Below, piece by piece: positions 6,811 to 14,008 of a stretch of DNA of 37,059 bases. Every line of letters starts with the position of its first letter. Within the stretch, counting starts at the first letter, position 1. Location of the stretch: the NCBI GenBank assembly GCA_019313915.1, contig JAFDAJ010000015.1:1-37059 (forward strand), in the 5' to 3' direction. The notes under the pieces are model-generated. The model saw nothing but the letters and a program-made list of their open reading frames with translations, did no database searches and had not been told where the DNA came from. This DNA is from Deltaproteobacteria bacterium (GTDB taxonomy: Bacteria; Myxococcota_A; Polyangia; Polyangiales; Houyiibacteriaceae). The translations under genes and the position numbers were made by a program.

Positions 6811-9800
6811 GCGGCGCTGTCGTCGTTGCGATCTTGCTCGTGCTTGACTCGGCCGGTCAGGAGGATGGGTTCACCCGACTGTAGAGCCTCGCGAATGCCG
6901 TCTTTTTCGAGCGGCTTTGGGCGGACGATTACTTCGACGCGGCCGAGCGAATCCTCGATGTGGAAGAACGCCATGGTGTGACCCATCTTCGTGCGGCGTT
7001 CGCGGTAGCCCTCGACCGTGCCGCCGACTGTGATCTGCCGGTGGTTGCCGAGCTGGGCCAAACTTTCGGTCGTCGCATCGCAGAAGCGAAGCAGCTCGCC
7101 TCGATAGCGGTCGAGTGGATGTCCCGACACATAGAACCCGAGCGTTCCTTTTTCCCGCGAAAGCTGATCGCGCGAGTCCCACGGGTTGAGCACAGGAAAG
7201 CTTCCGCCTGGGTGCTCGTAGGCCTCCGCATCTTCTTCGCCGCCCATCAGACCGAACAGGCTCTCCTGACCGCTCGAGCGCTCCGCCTGGATGCGCTTGC
7301 CTCGCTCAATCGACTGTTCAATCGCCACGAACGACTGCGAGCGATGCACCTGGATGGCGCTGTGAACCGTGTCGAACGCCCCGCATTGCACAAGGGCCTC
7401 GATGACGCCCTTGTTCACCCGACGCAAATCGACACGGGCGCAAAAGTCGAAGAGGTCGACGAAAGGCCGCTCGTGCGGCTCGCCGCCTTCTTCCTCGGGG
7501 TCACCCTGTCGCGCCTCGAGAATCGCCTCGACCGCTCCCGTGCCCACGCCCTTGATGGCGCCGAGCCCAAATCGAATCTTGGGCCCCATTGGATCGTGCA
7601 CGTCGCCGTTGTAGCAAACCGGTTTGTGACGAAGCCGTGCGATATCTTGTGCGTCGTCCGGCGCGTAGACGACGGTGAACTCGATCTCGGACTCGTTGAC
7701 GTCCGGAGGCAACACCGTGATCCCCATCGATCGCGCCTCGGCGACGGTGCGGACGACCTTGTCAATCTTCTCTTTATCAGCCGTCAGCGTCGCGCACGTG
7801 AACTCGACCGGAAAGTGCGTCTTGAGATATGCGGTCTGATACGTGATCAGAGCGTACGCTGCCGAGTGACTCTTGTTGAAGCCGTACCCTGCGAAGTACG
7901 CCATCAAGTCGAAGACCTCTTCGGCCTTTTCCTGTGTGTGGCCGCGCCCGGTAGCCCCCTCGATGAAGATGGCTTTTTGCTTGTCCATCTCGGACGCCTT
8001 CTTCTTGCCCATCGCGCGCCGCAACAGATCCGCGCCTCCGAGTGAGTAACCGGCCATCTCCTGCGCGATCTGCATCACCTGTTCCTGATAGACGATGACG
8101 CCTCGGGTCTCGCGCAGGATTCCTTCGAGGGAGGGATGCGGATATTCGACCTGTTGCCGCCCGTGCTTGCGATGAACGAAGTCCTTGTCCATCTGCGCGC
8201 CCATGGGGCCGGGCCGGTAGAGTGCGACCGCAGCGACGATGTCATCGAACCGATCGGGCCGGAGCTGTTTGAACAAGTTCTGCATGCCGCTCGATTCGAG
8301 CTGGAACACATTGGTGGTCTCGCCCGACTGCAACAGCGCGTAGGTCGCGTCGTCGTCCATCGGGACCTGGTCGATTCGGAACGGAGTCCCCTGGCGGTCT
8401 GGGCGGCGGTCGATCAGCTTCGTCGCGATGTCGATCACCGTCAGCGTGCGAAGCCCGAGGAAGTCGAACTTCACCAGGCCCGCTGCCTCGACGTCATCCT
8501 TGTGATACTGCGTGACGTAGACGTTTGGCTCGGGGCAGAACACGGGCACGTGGTCCCAAATCGGACCCTCGCTGATCACGACGCCCGCGGCGTGCATCCC
8601 TGCGTGGCGAGTCAGGTTCTCGAGGGCCTGCGCGGTGTCGAGCAGCTCGTGCGCTTGTTCGTCTTGTTCGTACGCGGTCTTGAGTCGCGCCTCTTGCTCG
8701 AGGGCATCGCTGATCGGCACACTCTTGCCGCCAACCGGCTCCGGAATCATCGTGGCGATCAACCCGGCTTCGCTCGGCGTCATTCCCATCACGCGTCCCA
8801 CGTCTCGCACGACACTGCGGCTCTTGAGCTGATGGAAGGTCGCGATCTGACCGACGCTCGCCTGTCCGTACTTGTCGCGCACGTACTGAATGACCCGGTC
8901 GCGTTGATCCATGCAAAAACCGATGTCGAAGTCCGGCATGGACACGCGCTCTGGGTTCAGGAACCGCTCGAACAGAAGCCCGTGTGTGATCGGGTTCAAG
9001 TCGGTGATGCGAAGCGCCCACGCGACCAACGAGCCGGCGCCCGACCCGCGCCCCGGGCCCACCGGCACGCCGTTGTCCTTCGCCCAGTTGATGAAGTCTT
9101 GAACGATGAGGAAGTAACCGGCGAAGCCCATCTTCAAGATGACGTCGAGCTCCAGCTCGAGCCTGCTGTGATACGAATTTTCTTCGAAGGTCTCGCCGCG
9201 GTCCCGCATCTCGACCATGCGCCGTCCTAGACCGGCAACCGACAGCGCTCGCAGGTAGTCTTCCTCGCTCGCACCGCCGGGCACCGAAAAACGGGGAAGC
9301 TTCGGATCTGCGAGCGGGGTGGCCTGGCCGGCGCACATCTCCGCGATCAAAAGCGTGTTCTTCGCCGCATCGGGAACGTGCGCGAAGAGGTTGAGCATCT
9401 GCTCCGGCGTCTTCAGATAGAGCTCCGAAGAGTGGTGATGCACCGCTTCCATCTCGCGAACGCTACGTCCCGCGCCGATGCACTGAAGCACGAGTTGCGC
9501 ATGCGCAGATTGGCGCTCGAGGTAGTGGCAGTCGTTGGTGCCGACCAGCGGAAGTTCGAGCTCTTTGGCGAGCCGGCCCAAGACCTCATTGAGCGGACGG
9601 TTCTCTGGGAAGCCATGATCCTGAAGTTCGACGAAGAAACGGCCGGGGTCGAACGAGTCGCGCAGCTTCGCGATCGCTTCACGCCCGACTTCGGGCCCCT
9701 TGTTGAGAATCTCCTGCGCCACATATCCACCCATGCACGCGCTCAGGCCGACGATTCCCTTGTTGTGCTTCTGCAGCACCTCGAAGTCGATACGCGGCTG

Positions 9801-10148
9801 GTCGTAGACAGCCATTCCGTCGACCCAGCCGGTGCTGACCAAACGCACGAGGTTCTGGTAGCCCTCCTGCGAGGTCGCGAGCAGCAACAGATGATGCAGC
9901 TCGTGGTTCTGCGGATCTCGGCGGTCGCCCGAGGTGAAGCTCACTTCGCACCCGAGGATCGGCTTCACGTCGGTCCCTTGGCACGCTCGCACGAGCTGCA
10001 CGGCGCCAAACATATTGCCGTTGTCGGTGAGCGCGACTGCCGGCATCTCCATCTTGCCCACGCTCTCGACGAGCTGCGGAATCCGGATGGCGCCGTCCAA
10101 CATCGAGAACTCGCTGTGAACGTGCAGGTGAACGAATTCGGCCGCCAT
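6621..10148 (-). CDS. dnaE: DNA polymerase III alpha subunit, 3' end frameshifted
   Basis: The replicative polymerase alpha subunit, 1175 codons in this frame. The N-terminal PHP domain opens with HLHVHSEFSMLDG; position 43 is Asn where a metal-binding His (TDHGN) is common. The palm has PGRGSGAGSLVAW, MPDFDIGFCMD (Asp406, Asp408) and VKFDFLGLR (Asp562), matching E. coli Asp401/403/555. Gly410 replaces the usual third Asp of PDFDxD. Beta-binding and OB regions follow (GRVEVIV, GEPILLTGRVK). After about residue 1105 the frame becomes Ser/Pro-rich and unlike DnaE. The true C-terminus continues in another frame to a stop at 6553-6555, so there is a frameshift, probably with a small deletion, at about 6810-6845. 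It lies 51 bp downstream of the TetR gene. Confidence 0.93.
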   Translation of the reverse strand: MAAEFVHLHVHSEFSMLDGAIRIPQLVESVGKMEMPAVALTDNGNMFGAVQLVRACQGTDVKPILGCEVSFTSGDRRDPQNHELHHLLLLATSQEGYQNLVRLVSTGWVDGMAVYDQPRIDFEVLQKHNKGIVGLSACMGGYVAQEILNKGPEVGREAIAKLRDSFDPGRFFVELQDHGFPENRPLNEVLGRLAKELELPLVGTNDCHYLERQSAHAQLVLQCIGAGRSVREMEAVHHHSSELYLKTPEQMLNLFAHVPDAAKNTLLIAEMCAGQATPLADPKLPRFSVPGGASEEDYLRALSVAGLGRRMVEMRDRGETFEENSYHSRLELELDVILKMGFAGYFLIVQDFINWAKDNGVPVGPGRGSGAGSLVAWALRITDLNPITHGLLFERFLNPERVSMPDFDIGFCMDQRDRVIQYVRDKYGQASVGQIATFHQLKSRSVVRDVGRVMGMTPSEAGLIATMIPEPVGGKSVPISDALEQEARLKTAYEQDEQAHELLDTAQALENLTRHAGMHAAGVVISEGPIWDHVPVFCPEPNVYVTQYHKDDVEAAGLVKFDFLGLRTLTVIDIATKLIDRRPDRQGTPFRIDQVPMDDDATYALLQSGETTNVFQLESSGMQNLFKQLRPDRFDDIVAAVALYRPGPMGAQMDKDFVHRKHGRQQVEYPHPSLEGILRETRGVIVYQEQVMQIAQEMAGYSLGGADLLRRAMGKKKASEMDKQKAIFIEGATGRGHTQEKAEEVFDLMAYFAGYGFNKSHSAAYALITYQTAYLKTHFPVEFTCATLTADKEKIDKVVRTVAEARSMGITVLPPDVNESEIEFTVVYAPDDAQDIARLRHKPVCYNGDVHDPMGPKIRFGLGAIKGVGTGAVEAILEARQGDPEEEGGEPHERPFVDLFDFCARVDLRRVNKGVIEALVQCGAFDTVHSAIQVHRSQSFVAIEQSIERGKRIQAERSSGQESLFGLMGGEEDAEAYEHPGGSFPVLNPWDSRDQLSREKGTLGFYVSGHPLDRYRGELLRFCDATTESLAQLGNHRQITVGGTVEGYRERRTKMGHTMAFFHIEDSLGRVEVIVRPKPLEKDGIREALQSGEPILLTGRVKHEQDRNDDSAAPERPSRNAPPQSPSASPSKRSTAPSSTPSAPCSNNTQAPAPSPSNSAPQETGASTSQKPASS

Positions 10149-10199
10149 GAGCGGGTTGACTCTACTGTGCCCGCCGGAGGGGATCCACCGGACTTTCGC

Positions 10200-10802
10200 T
10201 CATAAGAGCAGGTCGAGTAGGGCGCCGATGTGTGCGCGCCGCCGCTTTCGGTCTTCTTCGCTGAAGCGATTCTCACCGAAGAGCTGCTTGATCACCGGAT
10301 CGCGGAAGAAGTACACGACCAGCGCGCCGAGTATCGACACGTATACATCTCGGGGGTCCCGGCCGGAATCGCTCGCGGGAGGCGCGTTGGCCGTGAGTGT
10401 GGCGAGCGCGGCCGACATCGTGTCGTAGAAGGCTTTCATCGACCGTTCCATGCGATCGTCTCCCGACGCCATCTCCCAGAGCATGATCCTCACCTGGTTC
10501 GGGTGGGTCCAGAACAGATCGAAGCTCTCCAACACCAGCTCCCGCGCCGTCAGGAGGTTGCCGCCGGCGAGGAGCCCCTCGAACAGCTGCTGGTGCCGCC
10601 CCAAGAGGCGGCCGAGGACTTCTTCGTAGAGCCTGTCTTTGGAGTCGAAGTAGTAGTGAAGCAGCCCGTGGGTCACCCCGGCGCGCTTGGCGATGGCGAC
10701 CATGCGCGTGCCGTGAAAGCCGTGGTCGGCAAACTCGTCCTCGGCAGCGTCTAGAATGGTCGCCCGGGTTCGTTCCGGGTCGGCATCTTTAGGGCGCGCC
10801 AT
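10200..10802 (-). CDS. TetR-family transcriptional regulator
   Basis: A 200-residue TetR/AcrR repressor. The N-terminal helix-turn-helix spans about residues 12-58: TRATILDAAEDEFADHGFHG, then VAIAKRAGVTHGLLHYYFDSKDRLY. The C-terminal domain is the usual all-helical ligand-binding dimer and does not reveal the inducer. It begins two bases after the stop of a 63-codon membrane microprotein gene and is likely co-transcribed with it. A 22-bp palindrome at 11004-11025 in front of that gene is the probable operator, implying autoregulation and possibly control of the divergent gene at 11129. dnaE starts 51 bp downstream on the same strand, so read-through into dnaE is possible. Confidence 0.9.
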   Translation of the reverse strand: MARPKDADPERTRATILDAAEDEFADHGFHGTRMVAIAKRAGVTHGLLHYYFDSKDRLYEEVLGRLLGRHQQLFEGLLAGGNLLTARELVLESFDLFWTHPNQVRIMLWEMASGDDRMERSMKAFYDTMSAALATLTANAPPASDSGRDPRDVYVSILGALVVYFFRDPVIKQLFGENRFSEEDRKRRRAHIGALLDLLL

Positions 10803-10804
10803 CG

Positions 10805-10996
10805 CTACGATTCATCGCCAGTGAAGTACGCGGTCGCTGCTTCGTACGCGCGCGCAAAGTCGTTGTCGAACGGGTCGTCGATTTCGTACAAGAAGCCGCC
10901 GAAGGCGAGGGCAGTGTTGGTGAGGTGGACCAGAGCGAACAGGGAAAAGAGCAACCCCGAAACGGCCTGCACCTGGGCGAGTCTTGCATTATTCAC
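10805..10996 (-). CDS. 63-aa membrane microprotein upstream of TetR
   Basis: A 63-residue protein starting with GTG (reading MNNARLAQVQAVSG). It has one strongly hydrophobic segment at about residues 11-33 (SGLLFSLFALVHLTNTALAF) followed by an acidic tail with several Asp and Glu. The ARLAQVQAVSGLLF...VHLTN style resembles the first helix of larger heme-binding-like membrane proteins of the succinate dehydrogenase cytochrome b type, so it may be a truncated first segment of such a protein. It ends TAG two bases before the TetR ATG, and the promoter/operator region lies directly upstream. Function unknown. Confidence 0.55.
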   Translation of the reverse strand: MNNARLAQVQAVSGLLFSLFALVHLTNTALAFGGFLYEIDDPFDNDFARAYEAATAYFTGDES

Positions 10997-11003
10997 AAGA
11001 GTG

Positions 11004-11025
11004 TTAGTAACAGCGCTGTCAATAA
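11004..11025. promoter_or_regulatory. Probable TetR operator overlapping a -35 box
   Basis: The arms TTAGTAACAGC and GCTGTCAATAA form a 22-bp palindrome matching at 9 of 11 positions, with a perfect ten-base core ACAGCGCTGT. On the minus strand it contains TTGACA (11018-11023), a consensus -35 box placed suitably for the microprotein-tetR genes. Such a palindrome over a promoter in front of a tetR gene is a typical autoregulatory operator. It also lies about 105 bp before the divergent gene at 11129. Confidence 0.6.
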
Positions 11026-11128
11026 CTGTCCAGCCCAGCGTTCCAGATGCCGTACCCCGGCTTGCACGGTGGGTCCCTCGTGCTACTCCGGGCGCTCCCC
11101 AGCCCAGAAAAACTGGTGTTTAGGGGCC

Positions 11129-11506
11129 ATGGTGCACGTGATGAGCAAGTCCCCACTCTCGATTGTAAAAGAGCGCTTCGGAGATGATCCGAAGAAGGCG
11201 AAAGAACAACTGGTTGCTGCCGTGAAGAAGGTTGCTGGCAAGGACCTTTGGCTGGACCGCCTGAATGAGGAAAAAGGCCTCCAGCACGTGTCGAACCGCA
11301 AGCTGCTCCATCTGGAGCAGATCTTTGCGGCGGTCAGCAAAGAGGCCGGATCCCGCGACGAGCTCATCGGTAAAATCGCGAAGCTGCAGGGCCGCGCAAA
11401 GGACGAGGACTACGTCGCTCGTTTGGGCGAGGAGTCGACTCCGAGCTTGTGGGATCGGTACCAGTCGGTACAATCCAACTCTTCCGGGAATCCCGGATCG
11501 CACTGA
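11129..11506 (+). CDS. Small conserved-looking hypothetical protein
   Basis: About 125 residues from the ATG at 11129; an in-frame ATG at 11141 (MSKSPLSIVKERFG) may be the true start. The protein is highly charged and helical, soluble, with no signal peptide. Its pattern SIVKERFGDDPKKAKEQLV, DLWLDRLNEEKGLQHVSNRKLLHL and SRDELIGKI suggests two similar helical units of about 40 residues (KERFG...LV and AVSKEAGSRDELIGKI). I do not assign a named family. It ends 51 bp before the RRM gene and may be co-transcribed with it. Confidence 0.65.
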   Translation: MVHVMSKSPLSIVKERFGDDPKKAKEQLVAAVKKVAGKDLWLDRLNEEKGLQHVSNRKLLHLEQIFAAVSKEAGSRDELIGKIAKLQGRAKDEDYVARLGEESTPSLWDRYQSVQSNSSGNPGSH

Positions 11507-11557
11507 AGCACCGCCTCGGCATAACGCCGCGTCGGCTGCACAGTGAAAGAGTTGGCC

Positions 11558-11857
11558 ATGAGTAACAGACTTTTCTGCGGGGGGCTCGCCTGGGCCACGA
11601 CCACTGAGGACCTTCAGGAGGCCTTCGCGCCGTTTGGCGAAGTCACCGATGCGAAAGTCGTGAGCGATCGCGAGACCGGCCGTTCGCGAGGCTTCGGATT
11701 CGTGACGTTCACCACGGAAGAGGCCGCTGCGTCAGCGCGCGACCAAATGGACGGTGCCTCGCTTGGCGGTCGTACCATTCGCGTCGACCTTGCGCGTGAG
11801 CGTCAGGGCGGCGGCGGTGGTGGTGGTGGTGGTGGTGGTGGCGGCTACCGACGCTAA
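11558..11857 (+). CDS. RNA-binding protein with one RRM and polyglycine tail
   Basis: A 99-residue protein with a single RNA recognition motif: RNP-2 LFCGGLAW at the N-terminus and RNP-1 RGFGFVTF at about residues 46-53, with the beta-4 segment GGRTIRVDLA. This is the short bacterial/cyanobacterial Rbp type with a glycine-rich tail, often linked to cold adaptation; the RNA target is unknown. The ATG at 11558 is chosen because the RRM begins directly after it; an in-frame GTG lies at 11543. The tail is 13 consecutive glycines and then Tyr-Arg-Arg. Its stop is four bases from the stop of the convergent prepilin peptidase gene. Confidence 0.9.
   Translation: MSNRLFCGGLAWATTTEDLQEAFAPFGEVTDAKVVSDRETGRSRGFGFVTFTTEEAAASARDQMDGASLGGRTIRVDLARERQGGGGGGGGGGGGGYRR
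11807..11845 (+). repeat. (GGY)13 trinucleotide tract in the RRM gene
   Basis: Thirteen consecutive glycine codons, nearly all GGT in the centre, encode the C-terminal tail. Such a perfect trinucleotide repeat can slip in whole codons, changing tail length without shifting the frame. Confidence 0.85.
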
Positions 11858-11861
11858 CCGT

Positions 11862-12764
11862 TCATCGTTGTAGCAAGCCGAAGTACCAAGACAGGATTGC
11901 GTCTCCTGCGAGCAGGTACTCCAGCGCGCCGAGCGCGAGAAACGGCCCGAACGGCAGCTTGAGCGCCCCGACATGACTGGCGTCGGCCTCTTCAGGCGCT
12001 TCGAGCACCTCGCCATCGATGACACGTTCTTCGATGTCCGGGGTGAGCTTGCGTCCGGTGACCAGCGCGAAGGCCGCGAAGACGAGCCCCTGTAGCGAGC
12101 CAGCGACGACGCTGAAGAGTGCGCCTTTCCATCCGAGGAATGCGCCGATCATCAACAAGAGCTTCGAGTCCCCTTCGCCCATGCCTCGGCGGCCAGCGAT
12201 GCGTTCGTAGCCCCAGACGAAGATCACCTGAACGAACAGATACGCGGCGCCGGCGCCCACGGCTGCGGACCAAAGCCCGGGCTCGGTTCGAAACGGCGCG
12301 CTCACCAGGCCGAGCGCAGCGCACGGCAAACTCACTTCGTCGGGGATCTCCATCCATTCGAGATCGACGAAAGTGGCGATCAGGAGGCCTCCCGCGAAGA
12401 CGAAGTACAGGAGGGTTTCGATGGATGCGTGGAGGAGCAGCGTTCCGGGTTCCGCTCGCACGACCCAGAGCTCGGCGATCGCGACACACAGAACCGCAGC
12501 GAGGAGCTCGACCAACGGGTAGCGGGGCGAAATCGACGTCCCGCAACAGGACGCCTTCCCGCGCAAGAAGAGCCAGCCCACAATCGGCACGTTGTTCCAT
12601 GCTCGGATCGGCGTGCCGCACCCGGGGCAATGGCTCGGCGGCGTGACGACGGACATCCCCCGAGGCCAGCGATAGATAGCGACATTGAAGAAGCTCCCCC
12701 ACGCCGCACCCCAGGCAAAGGCCATCAGCCAAATGAACCAGCGCGCCACATCCCCCGCAAGCAT
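11862..12764 (-). CDS. pilD: Type IV prepilin peptidase / N-methyltransferase
   Basis: A 300-residue A24-family peptidase that cleaves prepilin leaders and usually N-methylates the new N-terminus. N-terminal segment: GSFFNVAIYRWPRG, a CPGC zinc motif, NNVPIVGWLFLRG, then ASCCG. The catalytic Asp residues lie in FVDLEWMEIPDE and in GMGEGDSKLL (the GxGDxK motif). Several membrane helices are evident. The second zinc Cys pair is shifted: where C-x-x-C is usual the sequence has adjacent cysteines. A Glu-rich insert of about 25 residues (TPDIEERVIDGEVLEAPEEAD) interrupts the last loop. No pilin genes are nearby. It faces the RRM gene, with no terminator visible between them. Confidence 0.92.
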   Translation of the reverse strand: MLAGDVARWFIWLMAFAWGAAWGSFFNVAIYRWPRGMSVVTPPSHCPGCGTPIRAWNNVPIVGWLFLRGKASCCGTSISPRYPLVELLAAVLCVAIAELWVVRAEPGTLLLHASIETLLYFVFAGGLLIATFVDLEWMEIPDEVSLPCAALGLVSAPFRTEPGLWSAAVGAGAAYLFVQVIFVWGYERIAGRRGMGEGDSKLLLMIGAFLGWKGALFSVVAGSLQGLVFAAFALVTGRKLTPDIEERVIDGEVLEAPEEADASHVGALKLPFGPFLALGALEYLLAGDAILSWYFGLLQR

Positions 12765-12782
12765 CCCCCAATGCTACCAGCG

Positions 12783-12804
12783 AAAGGGGGACTGTCCCCT
12801 TTTT
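12783..12804. repeat. REP-like palindrome between pilD and proB
   Basis: A second copy of the palindrome seen at 6529-6550: AAAGGGGGA and TCCCCTTTTT around CTG. One arm carries five Gs instead of four. It sits in the short divergent gap between pilD and proB, where the promoters of both genes must also lie. Confidence 0.75.
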
Positions 12805-12852
12805 GCGCCCTAGTTGCAGGACTCCGCCGGGGATGCGATTCACAAGCCACCC

Positions 12853-13962
12853 ATGACCGGCGACCAAACAAGATCAGCCCTCCGCGACTGCAAGCGATTG
12901 GTAGTCAAAATCGGCAGCCGCGCGCTGTGCGCCGAAGGGGGGCGGTTTGCCCAGGTGGCCGAGCAGGTCGCCACGCAGGTCCGGGCAGGGCGCAAAGTCG
13001 TGCTCGTCTCATCCGGTGCGGTCGCCCTCGGCAGGGGGCGTCTCGGCCTCACCGAACGCCCGAAGAAGGTTTCGCTCCTTCAGGCCGCCGCAGCGACCGG
13101 TCAGTCCTTGCTCATGCGCGCGTACGAAGACGCATTTGATCCGCTTGGTATCCACGTGGCGCAGGTGCTGTTGACGCACGATGCAGTGAGGGATCGCGAC
13201 CGCTATTTGCACGCAAGACAGGCGATCGATGAGCTCCTCAAGCTCGGCGTCGTTCCGATCATCAACGAGAACGACACCGTCTCGATCGACGAGCTTCGCT
13301 TCGGCGACAATGACCAGCTTGCCGCAATGGTGTGCACGCTGGTTGGCGCCGATTTGCTGGTGCTTCTGAGCGACGTAGTCGGCATCCTCGACGACCAGGA
13401 GGCGCGCATCTCGCTCGTGCGCGAGGTCGCGGACATCGAGCATTTCATCAAGCCCCCGGATGGCGATCTTGGTCTCGGGGGAATGCAATCCAAAGTGGAG
13501 GCAGCGCGCCGCGCCACGCTACATGGTTTGCCGGTCGTCGTCGGACCCGCGTCGTCGTCGGGGTTTCTCGAGGCACTCATGCAGGGTGATGATGTCGGCA
13601 CCTTGCTGTTGCCGCACGGTTCACCGTTGCCGAGCCGAAAGCACTGGATCGCCTACACGCTCAAGCCGCAGGGGCGCATCGTCATCGATGCCGGTGCGTG
13701 CCGCGCGTTGGAGCAGCGCAACTCGAGTCTGCTTCCGGCGGGCGTCGTTTCGGCGACCGGTTCGTTCAAGGTCGGTGATGCCGTGTCGATTGTCAGCGAG
13801 TCGGGCAAGGAGCTTGCCCGGGGCCTCGCGCGCTACAGCGCCGACGAGGTGAGCCGGCTTGCGGGCAGTCATAGTCACCAGATCGCGGAACGGATCGGCA
13901 ACCACGCCGGCGACGAGATCGTGCACCGTGACGACATCGTTCTCACCCATAATGGCGTCTGA
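12853..13962 (+). CDS. proB: Glutamate 5-kinase
   Basis: Catalyses ATP-dependent phosphorylation of glutamate, the first step of proline synthesis. From the ATG at 12853 it has 369 residues. The amino acid kinase domain shows LVVKIGSRAL, VLVSSGAVALG, INENDTVS, FGDNDQLAAMV, LLSDVVGI and GLGGMQSKVEAA (glycine-rich GTGGM-type motif). The C-terminal ~90 residues (GRIVIDAGACRAL...LLPAGVVSATGSF) form a PUA domain, the usual site of proline feedback-linked regulation. An in-frame TTG at 12814 is less likely as a start. It is the first gene of the plus-strand cluster, 46 bp before proA. Confidence 0.95.
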   Translation: MTGDQTRSALRDCKRLVVKIGSRALCAEGGRFAQVAEQVATQVRAGRKVVLVSSGAVALGRGRLGLTERPKKVSLLQAAAATGQSLLMRAYEDAFDPLGIHVAQVLLTHDAVRDRDRYLHARQAIDELLKLGVVPIINENDTVSIDELRFGDNDQLAAMVCTLVGADLLVLLSDVVGILDDQEARISLVREVADIEHFIKPPDGDLGLGGMQSKVEAARRATLHGLPVVVGPASSSGFLEALMQGDDVGTLLLPHGSPLPSRKHWIAYTLKPQGRIVIDAGACRALEQRNSSLLPAGVVSATGSFKVGDAVSIVSESGKELARGLARYSADEVSRLAGSHSHQIAERIGNHAGDEIVHRDDIVLTHNGV

Positions 13963-14008
13963 GCCGGGCGACTCCCGCTTGGCCCAAAAGGTGCTACCGT
14001 CACGGGCT

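Noticed and set aside
6960-9230. Long plus-strand frames opposite dnaE
   Set aside because: They are antisense to conserved DnaE motifs and show no family of their own.
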